From Actinopolyspora biskrensis (GTDB lineage Bacteria > Actinomycetota > Actinomycetes > Mycobacteriales > Pseudonocardiaceae), in assembly GCF_013408175.1 (NCBI RefSeq), contig NZ_JACBYW010000001.1, positions 434,001 through 498,000 on the forward strand: a stretch of 64,000 bases of DNA, written 5' to 3'. Below are positions 1 to 9,805 of the stretch, piece after piece. The stretch's first letter is position 1. Every line of letters begins with the position of its first letter. The notes under the pieces were generated by a model. It did not search any database. It was not told where the DNA came from and saw only the letters and a program-made list of their open reading frames with translations. The position numbers were made by a program, and so were the translations under genes.

Positions 1-752
<752 letters not shown>

Positions 753-930
753 CGAGTCCGGTCCGCCGGCCGGGCCCGGAGGCCGGCGACGTCCGGGGCC
801 GCCCGGTTGCCGGTCCCGGACGGCCTGCTGCGGACCGCTGATTCTCCCCGGCGCGGGCCGGATCGTTGAGGGAACGTTGGGGTGGGTGACTCAAGCGCTC
901 GCCTCGTCGGGCGAAGAACCGCCGGTCGGT

Positions 931-1716
931 TCAGCCCGTTGAGCCCGTGGGACCGGATTCCTGCATCCCGCACATCTTCCAGGACCCGTCCTCCACGGTC
1001 ATGTTCACGCTGAGGTCCATGGGAATCGACTGGGACCGGGTTTCCCCGAGGGCGGTCAGCTCCATGGTTGCTTCTCCGCTGATCTCGGCGACGGCCCTTT
1101 CGTCGGACTCCCTGGTCACGTTCTCCAGGCTCACGTCGAACTGCATCTTGTCGAGCAGCTCACTGGTATCGATGCCGGACGCGCCGTACTGGCTCATGCC
1201 CTGCTCGAGCGGGTTCTTTCCGGATTTCGAGCAGGACAGGTTCGCGATCCGGCTCGCGTTCTTCTCGTTGAACGAGTCGACGTACTTCCGGGCGGTCTCC
1301 TCGGGGTCCCCCGGTCCCGAGCTCAGTCCCACGATCAGCGCCGTGATCGCGCCTATCACGAGGATTCCGCCGCCGGTGCCGCCGAGGATCCAGGGGAGTT
1401 TGGACTTGTTGCCGGTGGGGGGAGGTGCGCCGGGCTGTCCGTAGGGGTGCTGCTGGCCGGGGTAGGCCTGTTGTGGCCAGGGTTGGCCGGGTTGTTGGCC
1501 CCACGGTTGCTGCTGTTGCTGAGCCCAGGCCTGCTGCTGTTGTTGCCCCCAGGCCTGCTGCTGGTCCCAGGGTTGTTGTGGGCCGCCGGGCTGCTGGCCC
1601 CAGGCCGGTTGCTGCCCGCTCTGCGGGTACTGCCCGCCCGGTTGTCCGTAGGGGTTCGGCTGGGCTGGTTGCTGGCCCCAGGGATCGTTGTGCCCTGGTT
1701 GCTGCGGGTAGTTCAT
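931..1716 (-). CDS. Membrane protein with Pro/Gln/Gly/Trp-rich N-terminal tail (paralogue 1 of 3)
   Basis: The function is not recognised. The 261-residue product has a low-complexity cytoplasmic tail (about residues 1-105) built from repeats such as GQQ, WGQQ and YGQP. A single hydrophobic segment with many glycines follows at about 108-133 (LPWILGGTGGGILVIGAI). After that comes an exported domain of about 125 residues starting PEETARKYVDSFNEKN, with two cysteines. That layout resembles the DUF4878/lumazine-binding-like accessory domains of actinobacterial surface proteins, which is inference. The start is the ATG beginning MNYPQQPG. The tail and the anchor are nearly the same as in the gene at 1831-2640, so the two are recent duplicates. 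The domain beyond the membrane has diverged. Confidence 0.75.
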   Translation of the reverse strand: MNYPQQPGHNDPWGQQPAQPNPYGQPGGQYPQSGQQPAWGQQPGGPQQPWDQQQAWGQQQQQAWAQQQQQPWGQQPGQPWPQQAYPGQQHPYGQPGAPPPTGNKSKLPWILGGTGGGILVIGAITALIVGLSSGPGDPEETARKYVDSFNEKNASRIANLSCSKSGKNPLEQGMSQYGASGIDTSELLDKMQFDVSLENVTRESDERAVAEISGEATMELTALGETRSQSIPMDLSVNMTVEDGSWKMCGMQESGPTGSTG

Positions 1717-1830
1717 CGAACCTCTCCGAGGAGTTCGGTGTTTGCGACGGTCGAGCGGGGCGGGACTCCGCTGTCGTGTTTCGTCCGGGGACGCTGACGT
1801 GTTTCGTCCGGTTCCGGTGATCGGCCGTGA

Positions 1831-2640
1831 TCAGTTCGAGCTGTTCTGGACAGGTCCGCACACCTTCCAGCCGTCGTCTTCTTTCTTGAGTTCGAACTCG
1901 GTGGTTTGGGAATCGCTTTCCTCGGGGTGGTTGAATTCCAGAGTGAAGGAACCGCTTTCTTCGGTGTGGTTGACCTCCTTGAGTTCGATGGTGGTCTTCT
2001 TTATCTTGTCCAGAGTTTCCTGGGGGAGATCAGCATCGCTCTCTTTCTGATTTTCGATGGACTCGTCCAGATCTTTCTGCATGTCGCTGCACGCGATTTC
2101 CTTGTACTTTTCGAGCGGGGGGTTCTGAGGATTCGATATTTGCTCCTTGTAGAGGCTCATGTAGCGGTTGGCGACCTCTTCCGGGGTGTTCCCGCCGGTG
2201 AGGACGAGCACGAGGGCGACGATGCCGCCGATGATCAGGAGGCCGCCGCCGGTGCCTCCGAGGATCCAGGGCAGCTTGGACTTCTTGTTGGGTGGTCCCG
2301 CCATGGGCGGACCGGGGTGTCCCGGGGGCATCTGGCCCCACTGCTGCCCGGGCTGCGGCTGCCCCCAGCCCTGCTGCGGCCATGCCTGCTGCGGCCCGGA
2401 TGCGGGGTACTGGCCGCCCGGTTGTTGCCCGTAGGGGTCCGGCTGACCGTACGGTTGCTGGGGCTGGCCGTACTGCTGGCCCCACTGCTGCTGCGGGTCA
2501 CCCCCCGGGTGCTGGCCGTACGGCTGCTGGGGCTGTCCCCACTGCTGCCCCTGGGAACCGGGCTGCCCGTAGGGATTCTGCGCGCCCCACTGCTGCTGCC
2601 CCCGGGGATCGTTCTGACCGGGCTGCTGCGGGTATGTCAT
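1831..2640 (-). CDS. Membrane protein with Pro/Gln/Gly/Trp-rich N-terminal tail (paralogue 2 of 3)
   Basis: The product of 269 residues has the same plan as the gene at 931-1716. A Gln/Gly/Pro/Trp-rich tail covers about residues 1-118. Then comes the anchor KSKLPWILGGTGGGLLIIGG, shared almost exactly with paralogue 1, and an exported C-terminal domain starting TPEEVANRYMSLYKEQ with two cysteines. The exported domain is rich in Glu, Lys and Asp and ends KVCGPVQNSSN. The tail probably lies inside the cell and the folded domain outside; this follows from the anchor and is not shown. No catalytic motif is seen. The start is the ATG at 2638-2640. All three paralogues read in one direction with gaps of about 45 and 115 bases and could be co-transcribed. 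Confidence 0.75.
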   Translation of the reverse strand: MTYPQQPGQNDPRGQQQWGAQNPYGQPGSQGQQWGQPQQPYGQHPGGDPQQQWGQQYGQPQQPYGQPDPYGQQPGGQYPASGPQQAWPQQGWGQPQPGQQWGQMPPGHPGPPMAGPPNKKSKLPWILGGTGGGLLIIGGIVALVLVLTGGNTPEEVANRYMSLYKEQISNPQNPPLEKYKEIACSDMQKDLDESIENQKESDADLPQETLDKIKKTTIELKEVNHTEESGSFTLEFNHPEESDSQTTEFELKKEDDGWKVCGPVQNSSN

Positions 2641-2685
2641 CCGTTCCTCGTTTCGGCGGTCCTGCCGCGTCTCGTGCGCGATCCG

Positions 2686-3351
2686 CTACGGGGCGAGATC
2701 GCAGACCTTCCACTTGCCGTTCTCCAGTCGCAGCCCCAGGGGCTGATCGACGCGTTGGGACGCCCCGGCGACGGTGTAGGTTCCGCGCACCCTGGCCGTG
2801 GCCGTGTCACCGTCGGCGTCGACCTCCCCCAGGCTCAGCTCGAACCGGCCCGTGCTGAGCTGATCGAGCTGGCGCCGCAGTTCCGGAGCGTTCGAATCGC
2901 ACAGCTCGCCGTCGAGCGCGGCGAAACGTCCCGAGTTGATTTTGTCCACCACCCGCGTGGCGGTCTCCCGCGGGGCACCTCGGTCGGTCGCGAACAACAG
3001 GAAGTAGCCGGCCAGCAGTGCAGCGACCGGGACCGCGGCCAGCAGCGCGTACATCCACGAGCGACGCGATTTGCGGGGCGGCGGGTCGACCTCGGGAAGG
3101 GCGTCGGGACGGGTCAGGTGCGCGTGTGGACCGAGAGCGGGGTTGGTCCAGCTCCGGGCCCCTTCTTCCGCTCCTCCTCCCGCGCGCGAGCCCTCCCGCG
3201 GCGGCTCCCCGTGCGCGGACTCGCCGGGGAAGCGTCCCCAGGGGCCCGGGGCGCCGACGTCCCCGATGGATCCGGTTCGGCCGGTCGTGCTTTCGTCGCC
3301 GGGGGGCCGAGGGCGCCCGCCAGGCGCGGGGTGCTGTGGCGGGTGGGACAT
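2686..3351 (-). CDS. Single-pass membrane protein related to the two downstream genes (paralogue 3 of 3)
   Basis: The product has 221 residues and begins MSHPPQHPAPGGRP. The start was chosen because the ATG at 3349-3351 follows GGAGG at good spacing, although the frame stays open further upstream. A proline/glycine/charged tail of about 125 residues precedes one membrane segment (WMYALLAAVPVAALLAGYFLLF). An exported domain follows (ETATRVVDKINSGRFAALDG) with the two cysteines seen in its paralogues (ELCDSN and WKVCDLAP). The tail is not Gln-rich and the anchor differs, so this is the most diverged member. It is the first gene of the likely three-gene unit. The function is not recognised. Confidence 0.75.
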   Translation of the reverse strand: MSHPPQHPAPGGRPRPPGDESTTGRTGSIGDVGAPGPWGRFPGESAHGEPPREGSRAGGGAEEGARSWTNPALGPHAHLTRPDALPEVDPPPRKSRRSWMYALLAAVPVAALLAGYFLLFATDRGAPRETATRVVDKINSGRFAALDGELCDSNAPELRRQLDQLSTGRFELSLGEVDADGDTATARVRGTYTVAGASQRVDQPLGLRLENGKWKVCDLAP

Positions 3352-3934
3352 CGGTTCCTCCGAACGGGGACGTGACTGGTGGAGGCGATCGATCGTCAAG
3401 TAGAACAGAACCTCCGCCCGTGAACGTGGGTAGTCGGTGAATTCGGCCCGCGAAACCGGTCCTGTGCGACTCGCACGGCCGTTGTGAGCACTTCTCGTGT
3501 CAGTGGGGTGTCGGGAGCTGTCGGGTTCGGTCCGGCCGCACGGGCTTGTCCGGAATGCGGGAGGAACTCCGCCCAGGAGTCCCGTTATGTGGGCGGGGTC
3601 GGCGTCCGAGGGGCGAACCCGGGTCACGGATCGGATACCACACGGATGTCCGCCCGGTGGGGTGTGAACGGGTGTGTGACGACAGCAGGTGTGTGCGCCG
3701 TCCCCCCGGGGCGTTCCGCCGCCGCTGTGCTCTCCCGAACGGACCAACGGGACAAAACGTATCGTGGTCGCCGGCGGACGCTCCGCTGGAAGGAAAGCGG
3801 TTCCGGAGTGGCGTGGTTCATGTGGCGTGGCCGTCTTCTGTGGCACTCTGGGCCGTCTAGCGGGATTCGATGACCTCGCGTTGTCGTTGATCGCCGGTAC
3901 CGTGGTGGTACGAACACGGGAGGAGGGTGCCGAT
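3352..3934. other. Divergent intergenic region between the paralogue set and arc
   Basis: These 583 bases separate the minus-strand paralogues from the plus-strand ATPase gene and must hold the promoters for both. Several frames are open across part of it, as expected at this GC content. None has a convincing start, family match or codon pattern. I see no RNA gene or long repeat. The only clear signal is the purine-rich ribosome binding site GGGAGGAGG just before the arc start. Confidence 0.5.
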
Positions 3935-5728
3935 ATGCAGCACGACCGTCCCGACAGCCGACCCGAAGAGGGTGTTGGGCAGGGTGCCCGCAGCAACGCG
4001 GAAACGAACGACCAGATCCGCGAGTTGGAGGACGAGGTCGCCTCGCTCCGCAGCAGGCTCAACGAGTCCCCTCAGCAGGTGCGGTTGTTGGAGCAGCGGC
4101 TGGCCGAGGCATCCGAGAGAGTGAGTCAACTCACTGAACGGAACGCCAAACTCACCGAGACTCTCAAAGAAGCGCGCAGCCAGTTGACCGCCCTGCGCGA
4201 GGAAGTCGACCGACTCGCCCAGCCACCGAGCGGGTACGGGGTCTTCCTCGCCAGCTACGAGGACAACACGGCCGACGTGTTCACCTCGGGACGGAAAATG
4301 CGCGTCGCCGTATCGCCGAACGTGAATGTGGAGGAGCTGCAACTCGGCCAGTCGGTTCGCCTCAACGAGGCGTTGACGGTGGTCGAGGCCGGAACTTTCG
4401 AACGTACCGGCGAGGTGTGCACTTTTCGCGAGGTGCTGCCTTCCGTGGACGTCGACCAGCCTCGGCGTGCACTGGTCACCGGTCACAGCGACGACGAGCG
4501 GGTGGTTTGGCTCACCCCTCCGATGGTCGAATCCGGACTCAAGTCCGGTGACTCGGTGCTGGTGGACAGCAAGGTCGGATACGCCTACGACACGGTGCCC
4601 AAGGCCGACGTCGAGGACCTCACGCTCGAGGAGGTTCCCGACGTCCAGTACGAGGACATCGGTGGTCTCGGCGGTCAGATCGAGGAGATCAGGGACGCCG
4701 TGGAGCTCCCGTTCCTGCACTCGGAGCTGTACGTGCAGTACAAGCTCTCCCCGCCCAAGGGAGTGCTGCTGTACGGGCCGCCCGGGTGCGGCAAGACCCT
4801 GATCGCCAAGGCGGTCGCCAATTCACTGGCCAAGAAGGTCGCCGCGAACCGGGGTGACGAGGACGGTCAGGCGAAGTCCTACTTCCTCAACATCAAGGGT
4901 CCCGAGCTGCTGAACAAGTTCGTGGGCGAGACCGAGCGGCACATCCGGCTGATCTTCCAGCGTGCCAGGGAGAAGGCCTCCGAAGGCACGCCGGTGATCG
5001 TGTTCTTCGACGAGATGGACTCGATCTTCCGGACGAGGGGCAGCGGAGTCTCCTCGGACGTGGAGACCACGATCGTTCCCCAGCTGCTCAGCGAGATCGA
5101 CGGTGTCGAGGGCCTGGAGAACGTCATCGTGATCGGTGCCTCCAACCGGGAGGACATGATCGATCCCGCCATCCTGCGTCCGGGACGGCTGGACGTGAAG
5201 ATCAAGATCGAGCGTCCGGACGCCGAATCGGCCAAGGACATCTTCGCCAAGTACCTGACCAGCGAGCTGCCCATCCACGAGGACGATCTGCGCGAGTTCG
5301 GCGGTGATCAGCCGACCTGCATGGACGCGATGATCCAGACCACGGTCGAGCGGATGTACGCCGAGACCGACGAGAATCGCTTCCTCGAGGTCACCTACGC
5401 CAACGGGGACAAGGAGGTCCTGTACTTCAAGGACTTCAACTCCGGGGCGATGATCCAGAACATCGTGGACCGGGCGAAGAAGGCGGCCATCAAATCGGCG
5501 ATCGAGACCGGCCAGTCCGGGATACGGATCCAGAACCTGCAGGACGCGATCGTCGACGAGTTCGCCGAGAACGAGGACCTGCCCAACACGACCAACCCGG
5601 ACGACTGGGCGCGCATCTCCGGTAAGAAGGGGGAGCGGATCGTTTACATCCGGACGCTGGTCAGCGGCAAGAACCAGGAGTCGGGACGTGCCATAGACAC
5701 CGCCACCAACACCGGTCAGTACCTGTAA
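3935..5728 (+). CDS. arc: Proteasome-associated AAA ATPase ARC/Mpa
   Basis: This ring ATPase recognises Pup on tagged proteins, unfolds them and feeds them to the 20S proteasome. The 597-residue product shows the full family layout. An N-terminal coiled coil (about residues 25-95, with heptads such as [12 protein letters not shown]) binds Pup. An OB-fold region follows to about 240. The AAA domain has Walker A GPPGCGKT at about 280-287 and Walker [11 protein letters not shown] at about 354-363. The C-terminal end GQYL is the signal that docks into and opens the proteasome gate. The start is the ATG at 3935, nine bases after GGGAGGAGG. The frame runs further upstream, but that part is not family sequence. 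Confidence 0.97.
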   Translation: MQHDRPDSRPEEGVGQGARSNAETNDQIRELEDEVASLRSRLNESPQQVRLLEQRLAEASERVSQLTERNAKLTETLKEARSQLTALREEVDRLAQPPSGYGVFLASYEDNTADVFTSGRKMRVAVSPNVNVEELQLGQSVRLNEALTVVEAGTFERTGEVCTFREVLPSVDVDQPRRALVTGHSDDERVVWLTPPMVESGLKSGDSVLVDSKVGYAYDTVPKADVEDLTLEEVPDVQYEDIGGLGGQIEEIRDAVELPFLHSELYVQYKLSPPKGVLLYGPPGCGKTLIAKAVANSLAKKVAANRGDEDGQAKSYFLNIKGPELLNKFVGETERHIRLIFQRAREKASEGTPVIVFFDEMDSIFRTRGSGVSSDVETTIVPQLLSEIDGVEGLENVIVIGASNREDMIDPAILRPGRLDVKIKIERPDAESAKDIFAKYLTSELPIHEDDLREFGGDQPTCMDAMIQTTVERMYAETDENRFLEVTYANGDKEVLYFKDFNSGAMIQNIVDRAKKAAIKSAIETGQSGIRIQNLQDAIVDEFAENEDLPNTTNPDDWARISGKKGERIVYIRTLVSGKNQESGRAIDTATNTGQYL

Positions 5729-5785
5729 CCGTCGTTCGCCCGAGCACCGGATCGGTTTCCGAGCCGGTTCGGGCGGGAAGTTCGA

Positions 5786-5817
5786 GAGGGGCGTCGTCCG
5801 AACGGGCGGCGCCCCTC
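5786..5817 (+). terminator. Hairpin terminator after arc
   Basis: The arms GAGGGGCG (5786-5793) and CGCCCCTC (5810-5817) pair perfectly. The inner bases extend the stem with two mismatches. It sits 57 bases after the arc stop and before the next gene. There is no U-run, which is usual for high-GC actinobacteria. Confidence 0.65.
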
Positions 5818-5864
5818 CGCTTGTCCGGTGTCGCCATCGACGTACGGAAGTTAGGTTACGGCGC

Positions 5865-6818
5865 ATGACGGGTGCTGCGAACGGGCGACTGGAACGCCTC
5901 GGTGTCGGGCTGGCCGCGTTGGGCAGGCCCGCCTACATCAACGTCGGACGAACCGACGTGCTGCCCGGCTCGCGCACGGTGGACGCGATGCGCGAGCGGA
6001 CCAGGCAAGTGCTGGACGCCGCCTACGCGGAGGGGATCCGGCGGGTGGACACCGCGCGCTCCTACGGCAGCGCCGAGCGGTTCCTGGCCGAGTGGTTGCG
6101 CGACCGCGGCCACGAGGACGTGGTCGTCTCCAGCAAGTGGGGCTACGTCTACGTCGCCGAATGGCGGCTCGAAACAGAAGTGCACGAGACCAAGGAGCAC
6201 TCGCTGGAGCGGTTCAGACAGCAGTGGCCCGCCACGCGCGAGCTGCTCGGCAGGCATCTCCGGCTGTACCAGGTGCACTCCCTGACCAGGGACAGCCCGC
6301 TGTTCGAGGACGCCGACCTGCAGCGGGAACTGGCGCGGCTCAGGGACAGCGGGGTTCGACTGGGGATATCCACCAGTGGAGCCGCTCAGGCCGACGCGAT
6401 CGAGGCGGCCTGGGAACTGCGCGTCGGTGGGAGCCAGTTGTTCGGTGCTGTGCAGTCCACCTGGAACTCCCTGGAACCCTCGGCGGGCAAGGCCCTGCGG
6501 TACGCCCACGAGGGCGGTTGGACGGTGCTGGTGAAGGAGACACTGGCCAACGGCAGGCTGGCGGTGCGCCCACCGGAACCGTTGGCCGCGGTCGCGGGCA
6601 GGCACGGCGCCGGCGCCGATGCGGTGGCCCTGGCGCACGTGCTGGCGCAGCCCTGGGCCGACACGGTGCTGCTCGGCGCGGCCAGCGTGGGGCAGTTGCG
6701 CAGCAACCTGGCCGCCTGCTCGTTGACGCTGGAAGAGCGCGATCTGGACGAGTTGGCCGCGGCCGCCGGGGATCCGGCGACCTACTGGGGGGAGCGGTCG
6801 GCGCTCCCCTGGCATTGA
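5865..6818 (+). CDS. Aldo/keto reductase
   Basis: The enzyme is a predicted NADPH-dependent oxidoreductase acting on carbonyl compounds; the substrate cannot be read from the sequence. The 317 residues show the family tetrad. Asp and Tyr are in RRVDTARSYG, Lys is in VVSSKWGY, and His is in LYQVHSLTRDSP. The C-terminal half has the usual cofactor-binding region around DTVLLGAASVGQLRSNL. The ATG start gives MTGAANGRLERLGVGLAALG, in line with the family N-terminus. It is flanked by hairpins on both sides and lies between arc and dop, where the mycobacterial locus has other genes. A role in the Pup system is not implied. Confidence 0.88.
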   Translation: MTGAANGRLERLGVGLAALGRPAYINVGRTDVLPGSRTVDAMRERTRQVLDAAYAEGIRRVDTARSYGSAERFLAEWLRDRGHEDVVVSSKWGYVYVAEWRLETEVHETKEHSLERFRQQWPATRELLGRHLRLYQVHSLTRDSPLFEDADLQRELARLRDSGVRLGISTSGAAQADAIEAAWELRVGGSQLFGAVQSTWNSLEPSAGKALRYAHEGGWTVLVKETLANGRLAVRPPEPLAAVAGRHGAGADAVALAHVLAQPWADTVLLGAASVGQLRSNLAACSLTLEERDLDELAAAAGDPATYWGERSALPWH

Positions 6819-6863
6819 CCGCGCTGTTCGGGATGCTTGGCTCGGGCGGTTGCGCGGCGGGAA

Positions 6864-6880
6864 CTCGGGCGGTGCCCGAG
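6864..6880 (+). terminator. Small hairpin after the aldo/keto reductase gene
   Basis: CTCGGGC and GCCCGAG form a perfect 7-bp stem with a GGT loop, 45 bases past the stop codon. It lies in the 375-base gap between two convergent genes (6819-7193), in which I find no gene. Confidence 0.5.
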
Positions 6881-7033
6881 GGCGGGCTCCCCGGAACCGG
6901 GCAGCGGTTCTCCGCACGACGTCGGGGCCGTCCCAGCCGGGCACTCGACCGGGAACCCACGGCGGTGCCGGTTGATCGGTTGGGTGTTCCGGTGCCGGGA
7001 GCGCCGAAGGGACGTGCCACCAGCTTTCGGAAC

Positions 7034-7047
7034 GTTTCGCGCGAAAC
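7034..7047. repeat. Perfect 14-base palindrome resembling a degenerate parS site
   Basis: The sequence GTTTCGCGCGAAAC reads the same on both strands. It keeps the GTTTC/GAAAC arms of the ParB-binding site parS, but the centre is CGCG where parS has ACGT. It lies between two convergent genes, away from coding sequence. It may be a weak ParB-like site or only a chance GC palindrome. Confidence 0.35.
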
Positions 7048-7193
7048 CGTCACTCCGGAGCCGCTCCAGGAAGAACGTTCCGCCCCTGCTCCGCGGGATC
7101 ACTCCGCACTGCGGCGCTCAGCTTCGCGTCCAGCCGGGCAGTGCGCGCAGCACCTCCCGCAGCACGGGCCGGCCCGGCCCGTTCCGCGGGGGG

Positions 7194-7712
7194 TCAGCGA
7201 CCGCGGAACTCGAACCACTCCTCGACGAACTGCCTCCCGTCCGGTACCAGCGGTCGGTCCGGATCGTCCAGGTGCCGCCGCAGCTCGGACAGCGGCACCC
7301 ACCGGCCCTCGGCCACTTCCGCGGGTTGATGGACGATCGGCCCGTCCCAGAAGGTCTCGTAGAGGAACGCGTGGAACCGGATGCTGCCCAGCTCGTGCCT
7401 GGTGTGGAACAGGAAACGAGGGGCGGAACCGACGCCGAGCTCTTCGGCCAGTTCCCTGCGCGCCGTGGTGTCGGGGTGCTCACCCGCTGCCACGACCCCT
7501 CCGGCCCAGCAGTCGTACATCCCGGGGTAGACGTCCTTGTCCGCCGTCCTGCGGTGCACGTAGACCGCGTTCAGGTCGGTGGACCGGACCAGCACCGAGG
7601 CGGCCGCGTGCCACAGCCCCTCGGCGCGCATCCTCCTGCGCGGGGCGGAGCCGACCACTCCGCCGTTCCGGTCGTAGATCGCGACCGGTTCGTCACCGGT
7701 AGTCACGCTCAC
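7194..7712 (-). CDS. NUDIX hydrolase
   Basis: A hydrolase of nucleoside diphosphates linked to another group, about 172 residues. The NUDIX box is complete: GGVVAAGEHPDTTARRELAE continues into ELG, giving the GX5EX7REXXEEXG pattern that binds the metal. The N-terminal part (DEPVAIYDRNGGVVG, then HAAASVLV and VYVHRRTADKDVYPG) is typical of the Idi/YfcD-like branch, whose substrates vary. The start is uncertain. The frame is open to 7889, but that would run into dop on the other strand, so I chose the GTG at 7710-7712 (VSVTTGDEPV). A GTG two codons later is as likely. It is divergent from dop, with about 90 bases between. Confidence 0.85.
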   Translation of the reverse strand: MSVTTGDEPVAIYDRNGGVVGSAPRRRMRAEGLWHAAASVLVRSTDLNAVYVHRRTADKDVYPGMYDCWAGGVVAAGEHPDTTARRELAEELGVGSAPRFLFHTRHELGSIRFHAFLYETFWDGPIVHQPAEVAEGRWVPLSELRRHLDDPDRPLVPDGRQFVEEWFEFRGR

Positions 7713-7800
7713 GATGGTGACAGCGTCCGCGGCTGCTCCGTTCGGCCACGGCGGTTCGTCAGGGATTCGTTCGCCGGGCTGAACCCGTAGGCTGAGTACC

Positions 7801-9297
7801 ATGCGCCGGATCATGGGAACCGAGGTGGAGTACGGGATCACCGTGCCGGGGGACGCTACGGCGAACCCGGTGTTGACCTCCACCCACATCGTGCTCGCCT
7901 ACGCGGCGGCGGCCGACATTCCGCGTGCCCGTCGTGCGCGGTGGGACTACGAGGTCGAGTCGCCGTTGCGTGACGCGCGTGGATTCGACATGGGTGCGTC
8001 GACGGCACAGACGAACGGCTCGGAAGGCGACGACCTGGGGGCGGCCAACGTCATACTGACCAACGGGGCACGTCTCTACGTCGATCACGCTCACCCGGAG
8101 TACTCCGCGCCGGAGGTCACCAACCCGCGGGACGCGGTGTTGTGGGACAAGGCGGGCGAACGTGTCATGGAGGAGGCGGCGCGCCGCGCCGCCAGCGTTC
8201 CGGGGACCTCTCCGGTCCAGCTCTACAAGAACAACGTCGACGGCAAGGGCGCCAGCTACGGCACGCACGAGAACTACCTGTGCTCGCGGGACACACCGTT
8301 CACGGCCGTCATCGCGGGGCTGACACCGTTCTTCGTCTCCAGGCAGATCGTCTGCGGTTCGGGGCGGGTCGGACTGGGCCAGGTCGGTGAGAAGCCCGGG
8401 TTCCAGCTCTCGCAGCGTTCGGACTACATCGAGGTCGAGGTGGGGCTGGAGACCACGCTCAAGCGCGGCATCATCAACACCAGGGACGAGCCGCACGCCG
8501 ACGCGGACAGGTACCGCAGGCTGCACGTCATCCTCGGTGACGCCAACCTCGCCGAGACCGCGACCTACCTGAAGCTGGGAACGACGGCCCTGATCCTGGA
8601 CATGATCGAGGACGGGTACCGCTTCGACGATCTCAGGCTGGCGGATCCGGTCAAGGCAGTTCACCTGATCAGTTACGATCCCGAGCTCAGCCAGAAGGTG
8701 GAGCTCGCCGACGGCCGTCGGTTCACCGGGCTGGACCTGCAGCGGGCATACCACGAACGGGCCGCCGCGTACGTGGAGTCGCACGGCGGGGAGTCGGCCA
8801 GGGACGTGGTCCGCACGTGGGGCGAGACCCTCGACATGCTCGGCAACGATCCGATGGACTGCGCCGACCGCCTCGACTGGCCGGCCAAGCTGAAGATACT
8901 GGAGAACTACCGCAGCAGGGACAACCTCGGTTGGAGCTCCCCCCGGCTGCACATGATCGACCTGCAGTACGCCGACGTGCGGATGGACAAGGGGCTGTAC
9001 AACAGGCTGGTCAGCCGCGGTTCGATGAAGCGGATCCTCTCCGAGGAGGAGGTGCGCTCGGCGGTGACGAACCCGCCGGAGGACACCAGGGCCTACTTCC
9101 GGGGGCGCTGCCTCGAGCACTACCCCAACGAGGTGGCCGCGGCCTCGTGGGACTCGGTGATCTTCGACCTGGGTCGGGACTCCCTGGTGCGGATTCCGAC
9201 CCTGGAACCGCTGCGCGGGACCAAGGCCCACGTCGGGGAGTTGCTCGAGGCCGCGAGCAGCGCCGAGGACCTGGTGGACTCGCTCACCGGAGGATGA
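7801..9297 (+). CDS. dop: Pup deamidase/depupylase Dop
   Basis: Dop converts the C-terminal Gln of Pup to Glu so that PafA can ligate it, and it also removes Pup from tagged proteins. The 498-residue protein begins [15 protein letters not shown], with the conserved Glu in EVEYG at the ATP/metal site. It has the long Dop loop region around residues 40-80 ([14 protein letters not shown]). It shares the glutamine-synthetase-like fold with PafA, and many stretches match PafA in this window, such as [19 protein letters not shown]. The ATG at 7801 is the family start. Pup, the substrate, is encoded 200 bases downstream and ends in GGQ, which makes Dop necessary here. Confidence 0.96.
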   Translation: MRRIMGTEVEYGITVPGDATANPVLTSTHIVLAYAAAADIPRARRARWDYEVESPLRDARGFDMGASTAQTNGSEGDDLGAANVILTNGARLYVDHAHPEYSAPEVTNPRDAVLWDKAGERVMEEAARRAASVPGTSPVQLYKNNVDGKGASYGTHENYLCSRDTPFTAVIAGLTPFFVSRQIVCGSGRVGLGQVGEKPGFQLSQRSDYIEVEVGLETTLKRGIINTRDEPHADADRYRRLHVILGDANLAETATYLKLGTTALILDMIEDGYRFDDLRLADPVKAVHLISYDPELSQKVELADGRRFTGLDLQRAYHERAAAYVESHGGESARDVVRTWGETLDMLGNDPMDCADRLDWPAKLKILENYRSRDNLGWSSPRLHMIDLQYADVRMDKGLYNRLVSRGSMKRILSEEEVRSAVTNPPEDTRAYFRGRCLEHYPNEVAAASWDSVIFDLGRDSLVRIPTLEPLRGTKAHVGELLEAASSAEDLVDSLTGG

Positions 9298-9498
9298 CCT
9301 CCGAAAGGGTGACTCCCACGTGCGGAAAAGATCGGAAAGTCACCGTTCGGATCTGGGCGTGCAGCCGGTTGACTAGGTAGTGTTCACACCAGGATGTTTC
9401 GATGTTCGGTTCGGGCGCCGGAGGCGTCCGGGACATCGGAGTTCGGCGGGTGCTCCCCGCTCGGACGGGCATCCTCGACAAGACCACCGGGAGGCGAG

Positions 9499-9696
9499 AT
9501 GTCCCAGGAAAAGGTTGAGCGGCACGGCGGCGGAGACAACGAGGAAAACGAGGAGAACGGTGCTGAATCCGCCGGGCAGGAGCGTCGCGAGAAGCTCGGC
9601 GAGGACGTGGACACCATCCTGGACGAGATCGACGATGTCCTGGAGGAGAACGCCGAGGACTTCGTGCGTGCCTACGTCCAGAAGGGTGGACAGTAG
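9499..9696 (+). CDS. pup: Prokaryotic ubiquitin-like protein Pup
   Basis: This small, mostly disordered protein of 65 residues is joined to target lysines as a degradation tag. The C-terminal half (EDVDTILDEIDDVLEENAED and FVRAYVQKGGQ) is the family signature: the helix that pairs with the ARC coiled coil, then the terminal GGQ. Gln65 must be deamidated by Dop before ligation by PafA. The N-terminal half is rich in Glu, Gly and Asn, as usual. The start is the ATG at 9499 behind GGGAGGCG. A longer frame exists upstream but does not match the family. A perfect hairpin follows before prcB. Confidence 0.97.
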   Translation: MSQEKVERHGGGDNEENEENGAESAGQERREKLGEDVDTILDEIDDVLEENAEDFVRAYVQKGGQ

Positions 9697-9711
9697 ATCG
9701 TTCCGTACGAC

Positions 9712-9738
9712 GCCGGTCGGCCCGGAGGGCCGACCGGC
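9712..9738 (+). terminator. Perfect 12-bp hairpin between pup and prcB
   Basis: GCCGGTCGGCCC (9712-9723) and GGGCCGACCGGC (9727-9738) pair at every position around a GGA loop. It begins 16 bases after the pup stop and lies 68 bases before the prcB start. It may end most pup transcripts or act as a partial terminator or RNA stabiliser that keeps Pup mRNA above proteasome mRNA. Confidence 0.7.
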
Positions 9739-9805
9739 GTGCGTGCGCACCGCATAGAGTGTGCACGACCGACCATGTGACGCCAGTTACTTCGAGCAGG
9801 AGACG

